From positions 1 through 59,006 of the forward strand of contig NZ_SMKK01000020.1 in NCBI RefSeq assembly GCF_004348425.1: DNA of 59,006 nucleotides. The letters are read 5' to 3'. Positions 45,624-53,845 of the stretch are shown piece after piece (position 1 is the first letter of the stretch; every line of letters begins with the position of its first letter). The position numbers were made by a program, and so were the translations under genes. Source of the DNA: Actinomadura sp. 7K507. Its GTDB lineage: Bacteria > Actinomycetota > Actinomycetes > Streptosporangiales > Streptosporangiaceae. The notes below the pieces were generated by a model. That model did not search any database. It was given only the letters and a program-made list of their open reading frames with translations, and was not told the DNA's origin.

Positions 45624-46688
45624 GTGCGGGTGCCACGGATCCGAGACTGCGACGCGTTCCGCGTCGCGATGCCGCGCGGGCGGCGGCCGGCGAGCGTCCT
45701 GGTCCGGCTCACCGGCGGCGACGCGGTGGGGTGGGGCGAGATGCCCGTCCCGGACGGATCCGGCGATCCCGGCCCGGGCTGGGCCGACATCGAGGAACGC
45801 ATGGGGCCCGCGCTCGTCGGGCTGGAATGGGACCGCCCCGAGGACGTGTCCGCCGCCGCCGACCTCGGCGCCCCGGCGGCCGCCGCCGCGATCGACACCG
45901 CCTGCTGGGACCTGTGGTGCCGGACCCAGGGCATGCCGCTCGCGCACGCGCTCGGCGGTACCCGCACGTCCATCGTGACCGGCTCGCGGATCACGCCGGA
46001 GCCGGCGCTGGACGCGGTCACCACCCGCGTCAACAAGGCCGTTGGAGCGGGCCACACGCGCGTCACCCTGGACATACGCCCCGGCTGGGACATCGAGCCC
46101 GTCCGCGCGGTCAGGCAGGCGTACCCGGCGCTGGCGCTCGTCGCCGACGCCGGCCACGCCTACACCGAGGCGCCCGAGCACATGGCGGCCCTGGAGGCGC
46201 TGGACTCCTACGGCCTGGCGGCGGTCGAGCGTCCGTTCACCGCCGGCGACCTGGCCGCGCACGCCCGCCTGCAGCTCCGGGTCGGCACCGCCGTCGCGCC
46301 CGCGGTCGGCGACCTGGAGACCCTCGACGCGGCCCTGTCGCTGGACGCGGGCCGCGCCCTGCACCTGCGGCTGGACCGGTTCGGCGGGCTGACCGCCGCC
46401 CGCAGCGCCCACGACCTGGCGTACGCGGCCGGGTGGGACGTGTGGTGCAGCGGCTGCGGCGCGTTCGGCATCGGCCAGGCCGCCGCGGTCGCGCTGGCGT
46501 CGCTGCCGGGCTGCACGCTGCCGAGCGACGTGTCCGACCCGGCGGGCGGCCCGGTCTTCGTGTCGCCGCCGGTCCGCTCGTCCGGCGGGGTCGTCGGCGT
46601 CCCCCTCACCCAGCCGGGCCTGGGCCACGAGATCGACGAGGCGAGCATCGAGCGGCTGGCGACCCGCCGCCTCAGCCTGTCGGCATGA
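45624..46688 (+). CDS. Enolase-superfamily protein (NSAR/MenC-like) lacking catalytic residues
   Basis: The 354-residue protein aligns along its length with N-succinylamino-acid racemase/o-succinylbenzoate synthase. Of the catalytic set, metal ligands Asp175 ([10 protein letters not shown]) and Glu202 (VERPF) remain, but the KxK acid/base pair is Thr148-Leu-Asp150 (VTLDIRPG), the third metal ligand region LDES is APAV at 225-228, and the second catalytic Lys is Arg249 (HLRLDRFGG). The fold looks intact, including the barrel end [12 protein letters not shown]. It is probably a non-catalytic or refunctionalised relative. GTG 45624 start. Confidence 0.85.
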   Translation: MRVPRIRDCDAFRVAMPRGRRPASVLVRLTGGDAVGWGEMPVPDGSGDPGPGWADIEERMGPALVGLEWDRPEDVSAAADLGAPAAAAAIDTACWDLWCRTQGMPLAHALGGTRTSIVTGSRITPEPALDAVTTRVNKAVGAGHTRVTLDIRPGWDIEPVRAVRQAYPALALVADAGHAYTEAPEHMAALEALDSYGLAAVERPFTAGDLAAHARLQLRVGTAVAPAVGDLETLDAALSLDAGRALHLRLDRFGGLTAARSAHDLAYAAGWDVWCSGCGAFGIGQAAAVALASLPGCTLPSDVSDPAGGPVFVSPPVRSSGGVVGVPLTQPGLGHEIDEASIERLATRRLSLSA

Positions 46689-47254
46689 TCCCCGCCCCCG
46701 TCTGGGTGGTGGCCGGGCCGCCCGGCTCCGGCAAGTCCACCGTGGCGGACCTGCTGCTGGCACGGCTGCGTCCCGTCCCCGCCCTGCTGGACAAGGACAC
46801 GATGTACGGGCCGTTCGTCGCGGCGGCCCTCGCGGCGTCCGCCCGCGACCCGGGCGAACGCGAGGGCCCCTGGTACGACGAGCACGTCAAGCCGCACGAG
46901 TACGCCGGGATGACCGCGACGGCCCGGGAGGTCCGCGGCCACGGCTGCCCGGTGCTGCTCAGCGGCCCGTTCACCGGCCACATCCGGAACGGGCGGCGCT
47001 GGACGGAGTGGACGCGTTCCCTGGGCGGCCCGCCCGTCCACCTCGTCTGGATCCGCACGGACGCCGCGACGCTCCGGCACCGCCTGGAGGAACGCGGCTC
47101 ACCCCGCGACACCGGCAAACTGGCCGATTTCGGCGCCTTCACCGCGCGGATGCGCCCCGGCGAGCCGCCACCCGTCCCCCACACGGCCGTGGACAACCGA
47201 CTGACGGCGCCCGTGACCCTGGAGGAGCAGCTCGACGCGCTGGCCGCTCAGTAG
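46685..47254 (+). CDS. P-loop kinase-like ATPase
   Basis: A 189-residue single-domain P-loop protein with Walker [19 protein letters not shown] (8-25), then DKDTMYG near 37, as in zeta-toxin, gluconate-kinase-like and chloramphenicol-phosphotransferase-like small kinases. A LID-type segment ([16 protein letters not shown]) is near 140. It probably phosphorylates a small molecule. Its ATG overlaps the stop of the enolase-like gene (ATGA), so the two are co-translated and may act together. Confidence 0.82.
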   Translation: MIPAPVWVVAGPPGSGKSTVADLLLARLRPVPALLDKDTMYGPFVAAALAASARDPGEREGPWYDEHVKPHEYAGMTATAREVRGHGCPVLLSGPFTGHIRNGRRWTEWTRSLGGPPVHLVWIRTDAATLRHRLEERGSPRDTGKLADFGAFTARMRPGEPPPVPHTAVDNRLTAPVTLEEQLDALAAQ

Positions 47255-47267
47255 GTCTTGGGGAGCC

Positions 47268-49229
47268 TCATCCCGAGGCCGCCTCGATGACGGCGAGGAC
47301 GGCGCCCGACTCGACCTGCTGCCCCGCTGAGACGTTCAGTTCCGCGACCGTCCCGGAGGCGGGCGCGGCGATGCGGTGCTCCATCTTCATCGCCTCCAGG
47401 ACGACGAGTGTCCGGCCCTCGGTGACCTCCGCGCCCTGCTCGGTCTCGACGCGCAGGACGGTCCCGGGCATGGGGGCGAGGAGGGAGCCGGGGGCGATCT
47501 GGCCACTCGGGTCGGCGAAGCGCGGGACGGCCCGGAAGGCCACCGGACCGAGGCGGGAGTCGACGTACACCGAGTCACCGGCCGTGGCCACCGTGAACGT
47601 CTCGCGCAGGCCCCCATGGTCCAGGACGACCCGTTCCGGTGTGGCGGCCACGATCGAGGTGCCGGGGCACAGCTCGGACACCAGCCCGTCCCTGTGCAGG
47701 TAGTAGTCGACGGTGACCGCCCCCGAGGGGCCCTCGAACGTCCGGCGCCGGGGCTGCGACCGGACGTTGCGCCAACCGGACGGGAGCCCGCCGAGCACCG
47801 GCGCGGCGGCCCGGTCCGCCGCCGCCCCGGCCAGCGCGGCGGCCAGCGCGGACACCCGGACCGCGTCCTCGCCGGCCAGCGGCGCGGCGAGGACGCCGAG
47901 GCCGATCCGGTCCAGGTACCCGGTGTCGGTGTCGCCGTCCAGGAAACCGGGTTCCTCCAGCACCCGGACGAGCAGGTCGCGGTTGGTGGCCGGGCCGTGG
48001 ACGCGGGCGCCGCGCAGCCCGGCCGCGAGCCGCCGGGCCGCGGCGCGGCGGGACGGCGCCCACGCGATCACCTTGGCGAGCATCGGGTCGTAGTGGACGC
48101 CGATCTCGCCGCCGCCCTCCACACCGCTGTCGAGCCGCAGCCCGAAGGAGGCGGGGACGGCGAACTCGGCGTCGACGCCCGGCACTTCGAAGGTGTGCAG
48201 AGGCCCGCTGCCGGGGCGCCAGTCATGTGCGGGATCCTCGGCGTAGAGGCGGACCTCGATGGCGTGGCCGCGCGGCTCCGGTACGGCGTCCGGGAGCCGC
48301 GCCCCTTCGGCGATCTCGATCTGCAGCCGGACGAGGTCCACCCCGTACACGCATTCGGTGACCGGGTGCTCGACCTGGAGGCGGGTGTTGACCTCCAGGA
48401 AGAAGAAGCGGCCGTCGCCGGCGAGCATGAACTCGACCGTGCCCGCCCCCGTGTAGCCGATCGCGCGGGCCGCGCTCGCCGCCGCGTCGCACAGTTCGCC
48501 GCGCAGCCCGGGCCCGACCGCCGGGGACGGCGCCTCCTCGACGATCTTCTGGTGGCGGCGCTGGATCGAGCATTCGCGCTCGCCGAGCGCCCAGACGCCG
48601 CCGTGCGCGTCGGCGACGATCTGCACCTCGATGTGGCGGGCGCCCTCCAGCAGCGGCTCGCAGAACACCGTCGGGTCGCCGAACGCCGACTCGGCCTCGC
48701 GGCGGGCCGCGGCGACGGCGTCCGGCAGGTCGTCCGGCGTCCGGACGATCCGCATGCCGCGCCCGCCGCCGCCCGCGGACGCCTTCACCAGCAGCGGGAA
48801 GTCCGCGGCGGCGACGTGCTCGGGGTCCAGCTCGGGCAGCACCGGCACGTCCGCGGCGGCCATCAGCTTCTTGGCCTCGATCTTGGAGCCCATCGCGGCG
48901 ATCGCCGCCGGCGGTGGGCCGATCCAGGTCAGGCCGGCGTCGATCACGGCCCGCGCGAAGTCCGCGTTCTCCGACAGGAACCCGTACCCCGGGTGGACGG
49001 CGTCCGCCCCGGCGCTCGCCGCCACGGCGAGGAGCCGCTCCGCCGACAGGTACGTCTCCGCAGGGGACGCCCCGGGCAGCCGCCCCGCCACGTCCGCCTC
49101 CCGGACGTGCGGCGATCCCGCGTCCGGGTCGGAGTGGACGGCGACCGTCCCGATGCCGAGGTCCCGGCAGGCCCGCAGGACGCGGCGGGCGATCTCGCCC
49201 CGGTTGGCGACCAGCACTGTTTCGATCAT
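47268..49229 (-). CDS. Acyl-CoA carboxylase biotin-containing subunit (BC-BCCP)
   Basis: The 653-residue protein has a biotin carboxylase half (ATP-grasp, ASAGGGGRGMRIV near 160, EVNTRLQVEHPVTE near 280) and a C-terminal biotin carrier with Lys615 in EAMKMEH. It carboxylates its biotin with ATP and bicarbonate and passes it to the carboxyltransferase encoded next upstream. Length and layout fit alpha subunits of methylcrotonyl-/geranyl-CoA-type carboxylases. ATG 49229 is 6 bases after the stop of that gene. Confidence 0.95.
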   Translation of the reverse strand: MIETVLVANRGEIARRVLRACRDLGIGTVAVHSDPDAGSPHVREADVAGRLPGASPAETYLSAERLLAVAASAGADAVHPGYGFLSENADFARAVIDAGLTWIGPPPAAIAAMGSKIEAKKLMAAADVPVLPELDPEHVAAADFPLLVKASAGGGGRGMRIVRTPDDLPDAVAAARREAESAFGDPTVFCEPLLEGARHIEVQIVADAHGGVWALGERECSIQRRHQKIVEEAPSPAVGPGLRGELCDAAASAARAIGYTGAGTVEFMLAGDGRFFFLEVNTRLQVEHPVTECVYGVDLVRLQIEIAEGARLPDAVPEPRGHAIEVRLYAEDPAHDWRPGSGPLHTFEVPGVDAEFAVPASFGLRLDSGVEGGGEIGVHYDPMLAKVIAWAPSRRAAARRLAAGLRGARVHGPATNRDLLVRVLEEPGFLDGDTDTGYLDRIGLGVLAAPLAGEDAVRVSALAAALAGAAADRAAAPVLGGLPSGWRNVRSQPRRRTFEGPSGAVTVDYYLHRDGLVSELCPGTSIVAATPERVVLDHGGLRETFTVATAGDSVYVDSRLGPVAFRAVPRFADPSGQIAPGSLLAPMPGTVLRVETEQGAEVTEGRTLVVLEAMKMEHRIAAPASGTVAELNVSAGQQVESGAVLAVIEAASG

Positions 49230-49234
49230 CGGGC

Positions 49235-50827
49235 TCACATCCGGAAGACGCCGAAGCCATCGGCTCCGCGCACGGGCGCGTTGTGGACGACGGACAGGCA
49301 CAGGCCGAGTACGGTGCGGGTGTCGCGCGGGTCGATCACGCCGTCGTCGTAGAGCCGTCCCGACAGGAAGAACGGCAGCGACTCCGCCTCGATCTGGTTC
49401 TCGACCATCTCCCGCATGGCGCGGTCCTGGTCCTCGTCGTAGGCCTGACCGCGCGCTTCGGCGGCCTGCCGCGCCACGATCGACAGGACGCCGGCGAGCT
49501 GCTGCGGGCCCATCACCGCCGACTTGGCGCTCGGCCACGCGAACAGGAACCGGGGGTCGTACGCGCGGCCGCACATGCCGTAGTTGCCCGCCCCGTACGA
49601 GGCGCCCATCACGATCGTCAGATGCGGGACCTTGCTGTTGGCCACCGCGTTGATCATCAGGGCGCCGTGCTTGATGATGCCGGCCTGCTCGTAGTCCCTG
49701 CCGACCATGTAGCCGGTCGTGTTGTGCAGGAACAGCAGCGGGGTGTCGCTCTGGTTGGCGAGTTGGATGAACTGCGCCGCCTTCTGCGCCTCCTCGCTGA
49801 ACAGGACGCCCTGCGCGTTGGCGAGGATCCCGACCGGGTAGCCGTGGACGCGCGTCCAGCCGGTGACCAGGCTCGTCCCGTACAGGGGCTTGAACTCGTC
49901 GAACCGGGAGCCGTCCGCGATCCGGGCGATGACCTCGCGCGGGTCGAACGGGACCTTCAGGTCCTCGGGGACGATGCCCGCCAGCTCTTCGGCGTCGTAC
50001 AGCGGCTCCTCCACCGGCCCGGGCGCGGGGCCCGCCTTGCGGTGGTCGAGGTTCTTGACGATCTGGCGGCCGAGGCGCAGCGCGTCCGGCTCGTCCACGG
50101 CCATGTAGTCGGCGAGTCCCGAGGTCCGCGCGTGCATCTCCGCGCCGCCGAGCTCCTCGTCGTCCGCCTCCTCCCCGGTGGCCATCTTCACCAGCGGCGG
50201 CCCGCCGAGGAAGACCTTCGCGCGCTCCTTGACCATGACGACGTGGTCGCACATGCCCGGGATGTACGCACCGCCCGCCGTGGAGTTGCCGAACACCAGC
50301 GCGACCGTCGGGATCCCCGCCGCCGACAGCCGGGTCAGGTCGCGGAACATCCGCCCGCCCGGGATGAAGATCTCCTTCTGCGTCGGCAGGTCCGCGCCGC
50401 CCGACTCGACCAGGTTGATGACCGGCAGCCGGTTCTCCAGCGCGATGTCGGCCGCCCGGAAGCTCTTCTTCACCGACCACGGGTTGCTCGACCCGCCCCG
50501 CACCGTCGGGTCGTTCGCCACGATCAGGCATTCGACGCCCTCGACGACGCCGATCCCGGTGACGACGCTCGCCCCGACGGGGAAGTCGCTGCCCCACGCG
50601 GCGAGCGGGCTCAGCTCCAGGAACGGCGAATCGGGGTCGAGCAGCAGCTCGACACGCTCCCGCGCGAGCAGCTTGCCGCGCTCGCGGTGCCGCGCGACGT
50701 ACTTCTCCCCGCCGCCGCCGAGGGCCTTGGCGTGCTCGGCGTCCAATGCCGCGAGCTTGTCCAGCATGGCCGCGCGCCGCTCCCGGTACTCCGGGCCGCG
50801 CGTGTCGAGCATGCTCTTGAGCGTCAC
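49235..50827 (-). CDS. Acyl-CoA carboxylase carboxyltransferase beta subunit
   Basis: The 530-residue subunit resembles methylcrotonyl-CoA/geranyl-CoA carboxylases (LVFGNSTAGGAYIPGMCDHV near 175 and the second oxyanion loop MGASYGAGNYGMCGRAYDP near 395). It transfers CO2 from biotin to an acyl-CoA. GTG 50827 overlaps the stop of the AtuA-like gene (GTGA). With AtuA the operon suggests degradation of branched or isoprenoid acyl-CoAs (leucine or acyclic terpenes); the substrate is inferred from context. Confidence 0.93.
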   Translation of the reverse strand: MTLKSMLDTRGPEYRERRAAMLDKLAALDAEHAKALGGGGEKYVARHRERGKLLARERVELLLDPDSPFLELSPLAAWGSDFPVGASVVTGIGVVEGVECLIVANDPTVRGGSSNPWSVKKSFRAADIALENRLPVINLVESGGADLPTQKEIFIPGGRMFRDLTRLSAAGIPTVALVFGNSTAGGAYIPGMCDHVVMVKERAKVFLGGPPLVKMATGEEADDEELGGAEMHARTSGLADYMAVDEPDALRLGRQIVKNLDHRKAGPAPGPVEEPLYDAEELAGIVPEDLKVPFDPREVIARIADGSRFDEFKPLYGTSLVTGWTRVHGYPVGILANAQGVLFSEEAQKAAQFIQLANQSDTPLLFLHNTTGYMVGRDYEQAGIIKHGALMINAVANSKVPHLTIVMGASYGAGNYGMCGRAYDPRFLFAWPSAKSAVMGPQQLAGVLSIVARQAAEARGQAYDEDQDRAMREMVENQIEAESLPFFLSGRLYDDGVIDPRDTRTVLGLCLSVVHNAPVRGADGFGVFRM

Positions 50828-52536
50828 AGGACCGCCTCCGGGATGTCGACGTGGCGGGCCCTCAGCCACTCGCCGAGGGCCTTGCCCTGCGGGTCGAACC
50901 GGGTCGACGCCGACACGCCCTCCTGGAGGAGGCCTTCGACGACGAAGTTGACCGCGCGCAGGTTGGGCAGCACATGGCGGTGGACGGAGTGATCGCGGGT
51001 CTCGGGCAGCAGCTCGCGCAACCGCTCGACGGTGAGGAACGGCTCAAGCCATCGCCATTGCGCGTCCGTCCGCGCCCACACCCCGATGTTGGCGTCCCCG
51101 CCCTTGTCCCCGCTCCGGGCTCCAGCGGCCCGTCCCAGGGGGACGCGGACGGTCGTCCCCCAGCGGGATGGGGCGGCGTCCGTTTCGGCCTGCGCGTCGG
51201 CGATCTCGGTCACGACGGGAGCCGGCGGGATGGGGACGCGCTCGCCCGCGTGCGTGACCGCCACATGCTCGACCGCCTCGTTGGGGACGTACGCGGGCGT
51301 GTAGACACCGTATGGACCGCCTTTCCCTGGCGGGGAGGTCATGGTGAAGCCGGGGTAGCCGGCGAGGCCCAGTTCCACGGCCGCCCCGCTGAACGCGCGG
51401 CCGGCCTTCTCCGGATCCGGGTCGAGGACGGCGCAGCGGAGCAGGGCGGTGGCCGCGCCCTGGGTGGCGGGGTCGGGCTCGGGGGTCCCGATGAGCGTCC
51501 ATTCGACGCGGGCGGGCGGGGCGCCGCCGAAGGCCGCCTCCAGCCGCCTCTTGGCGAGTTCCGCTTTGGCTTCGATGCCGAGCCCGGTGAGCACGAAGGT
51601 CACCTCGTTGCGGTGACCGCCGAGGTGGTTCAGGCAGACCTTGGTGGTGGCCGGCGGCGGGAGCCCCTTGACGCCGCTGATCCGCACCCGGTCCGCGCCG
51701 TCACGGGCCAGCTCGATCGTGTCGAAGCGGGTGGTCACGTCCGGGCCGGCGTAGGACGGCCCGCCGATCTCGTACAGCAGCTGCGCCGTGACGGTCTCGG
51801 CGGTGACGGCGCCGCCCGTCCCGTCGTGCTTGGTGATCACGCTGGAGCCGTCGGCGTGGATCTCGGCGACCGGAAAGCCCGGCGCCTTTACATTGTAGAT
51901 TTCTTCGAAGAAGGCGTAGTTGCCGCCCGTGGCCTGCGCCCCGCACTCCAGGACGTGCCCGGCGGCGGTCGCGCCGGCCAGCGCGTCCCAGTCGTCCCGC
52001 GCCCAGCCGAAGTGCGCGGCGGCCGGGCCCACGACCAGGGAGGCGTCGGTGACGCGGCCGGTGACCACCACGTCGGCGCCGCTCCGCAGGCACTCGGCGA
52101 TCCCCCACGCCCCCAGGTAGGCGTTGGCCGTCAGCGGCCGCCCGTACCGCGAGTCCGCGAACCCCAGTTCCGCGGCCCGCTCCAGCAGATCGTCGCCCTC
52201 GACGTGGGCGACGCGGACGTCGAGGCCGAGCCGCCCCGCCAGCTCGCGCAGTCTGTCCGCCAGCCCGCGCGGGTTGAGCCCGCCCGCGTTGGCGACGATC
52301 GAGGTGCCGCGCTCCACGGCGAGCCCGAGGCACTCCTCCATCTGCCGCAGGAACGTGGTGGCGTAGCCGGCGTCCGGGTCCTTCATCTTGCCGCGCCCCA
52401 GGATGAGCATCGTCAGCTCGGCGAGGTAGTCGCCGGTCAGGACGTCCAGCGGCCCGCCCTCCAGCATCTCCCGCATCGCGGAGAAGCGGTCACCGTAGAA
52501 GCCCGAGGCGTTACCGACCCGCAACGGTTGGCTCAT
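50824..52536 (-). CDS. AtuA-like protein (DUF1446, acyclic terpene utilisation family)
   Basis: A 570-residue protein of the DUF1446 group. Its first part begins RVGNASGFYGDRF and carries conserved segments GNYAFFEEIYNV and TGGAVTAETVTAQLLYE; the last 100 residues are the AtuA-like C-terminal domain with ARSGDKGGDANIGVWA. The family is named from the Pseudomonas terpene cluster but its reaction is unknown. First gene of an operon with the two carboxylase subunits, divergent from TetR 52636. Confidence 0.92.
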   Translation of the reverse strand: MSQPLRVGNASGFYGDRFSAMREMLEGGPLDVLTGDYLAELTMLILGRGKMKDPDAGYATTFLRQMEECLGLAVERGTSIVANAGGLNPRGLADRLRELAGRLGLDVRVAHVEGDDLLERAAELGFADSRYGRPLTANAYLGAWGIAECLRSGADVVVTGRVTDASLVVGPAAAHFGWARDDWDALAGATAAGHVLECGAQATGGNYAFFEEIYNVKAPGFPVAEIHADGSSVITKHDGTGGAVTAETVTAQLLYEIGGPSYAGPDVTTRFDTIELARDGADRVRISGVKGLPPPATTKVCLNHLGGHRNEVTFVLTGLGIEAKAELAKRRLEAAFGGAPPARVEWTLIGTPEPDPATQGAATALLRCAVLDPDPEKAGRAFSGAAVELGLAGYPGFTMTSPPGKGGPYGVYTPAYVPNEAVEHVAVTHAGERVPIPPAPVVTEIADAQAETDAAPSRWGTTVRVPLGRAAGARSGDKGGDANIGVWARTDAQWRWLEPFLTVERLRELLPETRDHSVHRHVLPNLRAVNFVVEGLLQEGVSASTRFDPQGKALGEWLRARHVDIPEAVL

Positions 52537-52568
52537 GCCTGAACCCTGCCAGCCCGGCAACAAAAAAT

Positions 52569-52584
52569 CAATCACGCATGATTG
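52569..52584. promoter_or_regulatory. TetR operator between the AtuA operon and its regulator
   Basis: CAATCA-cgca-TGATTG is a perfect 6-bp inverted repeat in an A/T-rich stretch, 33 bases before the AtuA-like ATG and 52 before the TetR ATG. It is the only conspicuous palindrome in the divergent region and a good site for the adjacent TetR. Confidence 0.65.
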
Positions 52585-52635
52585 TTTCTTCTGCGGGCGT
52601 TTGGTTGACTGGAGGACCACCGAGCCGAGGACCAG

Positions 52636-53244
52636 ATGAGCGCCCAGGCACTCCCCCGCGAACCGCGGCAGGACCGCAGCCGCGCGACCCGGCAGCGCCT
52701 CCTGGAGGCCGCCGTGGAATGCCTCGCCTCCGCGGGCTGGGCCGGGACGACCGTGGCCGTGGTCGCCGAACGCGCCGGCGTCTCCCGGGGCGCGGCGCAG
52801 CACCACTTCAGGACGCGCGAGGAACTGGTGACGGCCGCGGTCGGGTACGGCTCCGAGGTGCGGATTGCCCGGATGCGCGAGCGCCTGAACGCGCTCACCG
52901 GGCGCCGTCCGTCCACCCTGGACGTCGTCACGCTCCTCGGCGAGATGTACACGAGCCCCCTGTTCCGCGCCGCGCTGCAACTCTGGGTCGCCGCGAGTTC
53001 CGACGAGCAGCTCCGTGCGCAGGTCGTCCCCCTGGAGGCGCGGGTCGGGCGCGAGGCGCACCGTCTCACGATCGAGGCGCTCGGCGCGGACGAGAGCGTG
53101 CCCGGCGTCCGGGAGACGGTCCAGGCGACCCTGGACCTCGTGCGCGGCCTCGGCCTGGCCGACCTGCTCACCGACGACTCGGCCCGCCGCGCCCGCCTGC
53201 TGAACCAGTGGGCCGCCATCCTCGACCAGGCCCTCGGCCGCTGA
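52636..53244 (+). CDS. TetR-family regulator of the AtuA-carboxylase operon
   Basis: The 202-residue regulator has an N-terminal HTH (RLLEAAVECLASAGWAGTTV, SRGAAQHHFRTREELV, residues 20-65) and a helical sensor domain. It is divergent from the AtuA operon across about 100 bases containing a clear palindrome. Such regulators usually sense an acyl-CoA intermediate of the pathway they control. Confidence 0.92.
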   Translation: MSAQALPREPRQDRSRATRQRLLEAAVECLASAGWAGTTVAVVAERAGVSRGAAQHHFRTREELVTAAVGYGSEVRIARMRERLNALTGRRPSTLDVVTLLGEMYTSPLFRAALQLWVAASSDEQLRAQVVPLEARVGREAHRLTIEALGADESVPGVRETVQATLDLVRGLGLADLLTDDSARRARLLNQWAAILDQALGR

Positions 53245-53268
53245 CCGGCACGGCCTTCGGGCGGCGGC

Positions 53269-53709
53269 TCAGACGGATATCTCCCGCAAGGGGCCGCCTC
53301 CGTCGATGAGAAGGCGGCCACCCGGTGCGAGCACCGCGGCGATGCGCGTCATGGCCCTGCGTCCCGCCTCCGGATGCCGGCCGTCGAGCGCGCCGACCCG
53401 TACCGCGAACACGAGGTCGAACGGCCCTTCGCCGGGCTCCGGCTCGAAGTCCTCGATCGTCGCCTGCCGGACGCTCATGCGTCCCGAGGCGATCTCGTCC
53501 GCCGAAGCAGCCCTCGTCTGCGCGATCGCCTTGGCGGACCTGTCGATCGCGAGGATGTGCCCGGTGCCGAGCCGGGCCGCGACGGCCCGCGCGGCGGCGC
53601 CCGTCCCGCACCCGATCTCCAGGACCCGCATGTCCGGCGCCAGCGGCAGAGCGTCCACGATCCCGGCGAGACGAGGCGACAGCGACGGCATGGCCCGACG
53701 ATACGGCAT
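53269..53709 (-). CDS. Small class I SAM-dependent methyltransferase
   Basis: A 146-residue methyltransferase with motif I VLEIGCGTGAAARAVAARL (28-46), the acidic end of strand 2 (LAIDRSAKAI) and motif III LAPGGRLLIDGG. It is shorter than the usual 200-250 residues, lacking a substrate cap. ATG 53709 has GAAGGG nine bases upstream; ATG 53691 is possible. Divergent from the CrtI-like operon, so it may belong to that locus. Confidence 0.82.
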   Translation of the reverse strand: MPYRRAMPSLSPRLAGIVDALPLAPDMRVLEIGCGTGAAARAVAARLGTGHILAIDRSAKAIAQTRAASADEIASGRMSVRQATIEDFEPEPGEGPFDLVFAVRVGALDGRHPEAGRRAMTRIAAVLAPGGRLLIDGGGPLREISV

Positions 53710-53818
53710 CGTCGGCGGCCCTTCACCGAGGATGCGCCGCCGGAGGTGGAGACCGTCCGGGGCCGGGTCCGGCCATCTGCGTCGCCGCGGGTTGACGGTG
53801 CCGAGCGCCGAACGGACT

Positions 53819-53845
53819 CTGAACACATGTTCAGAACAAGCGTTC
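53819..53845. promoter_or_regulatory. Tandem GAAC-N4-GTTC operator at the CrtI-like start
   Basis: CTGAACA-ca-TGTTCAG (53819-53834) is a 7-bp inverted repeat overlapping the start codon, and GAAC-aagc-GTTC (53834-53845) follows directly. The two GAAC-N4-GTTC units are 13 bases apart. The first half TCTGAACACATG recurs before the TetR gene at 56149, which points to that TetR as the binding protein. Confidence 0.6.

Noticed and set aside
53819..53845. GAAC-N4-GTTC units as LexA/SOS boxes
   Set aside because: They lack the flanking C...G of the CGAAC-N4-GTTCG consensus seen at dinB, occur in tandem, and recur at a TetR gene; a TetR operator explains them better, though LexA cannot be fully excluded.
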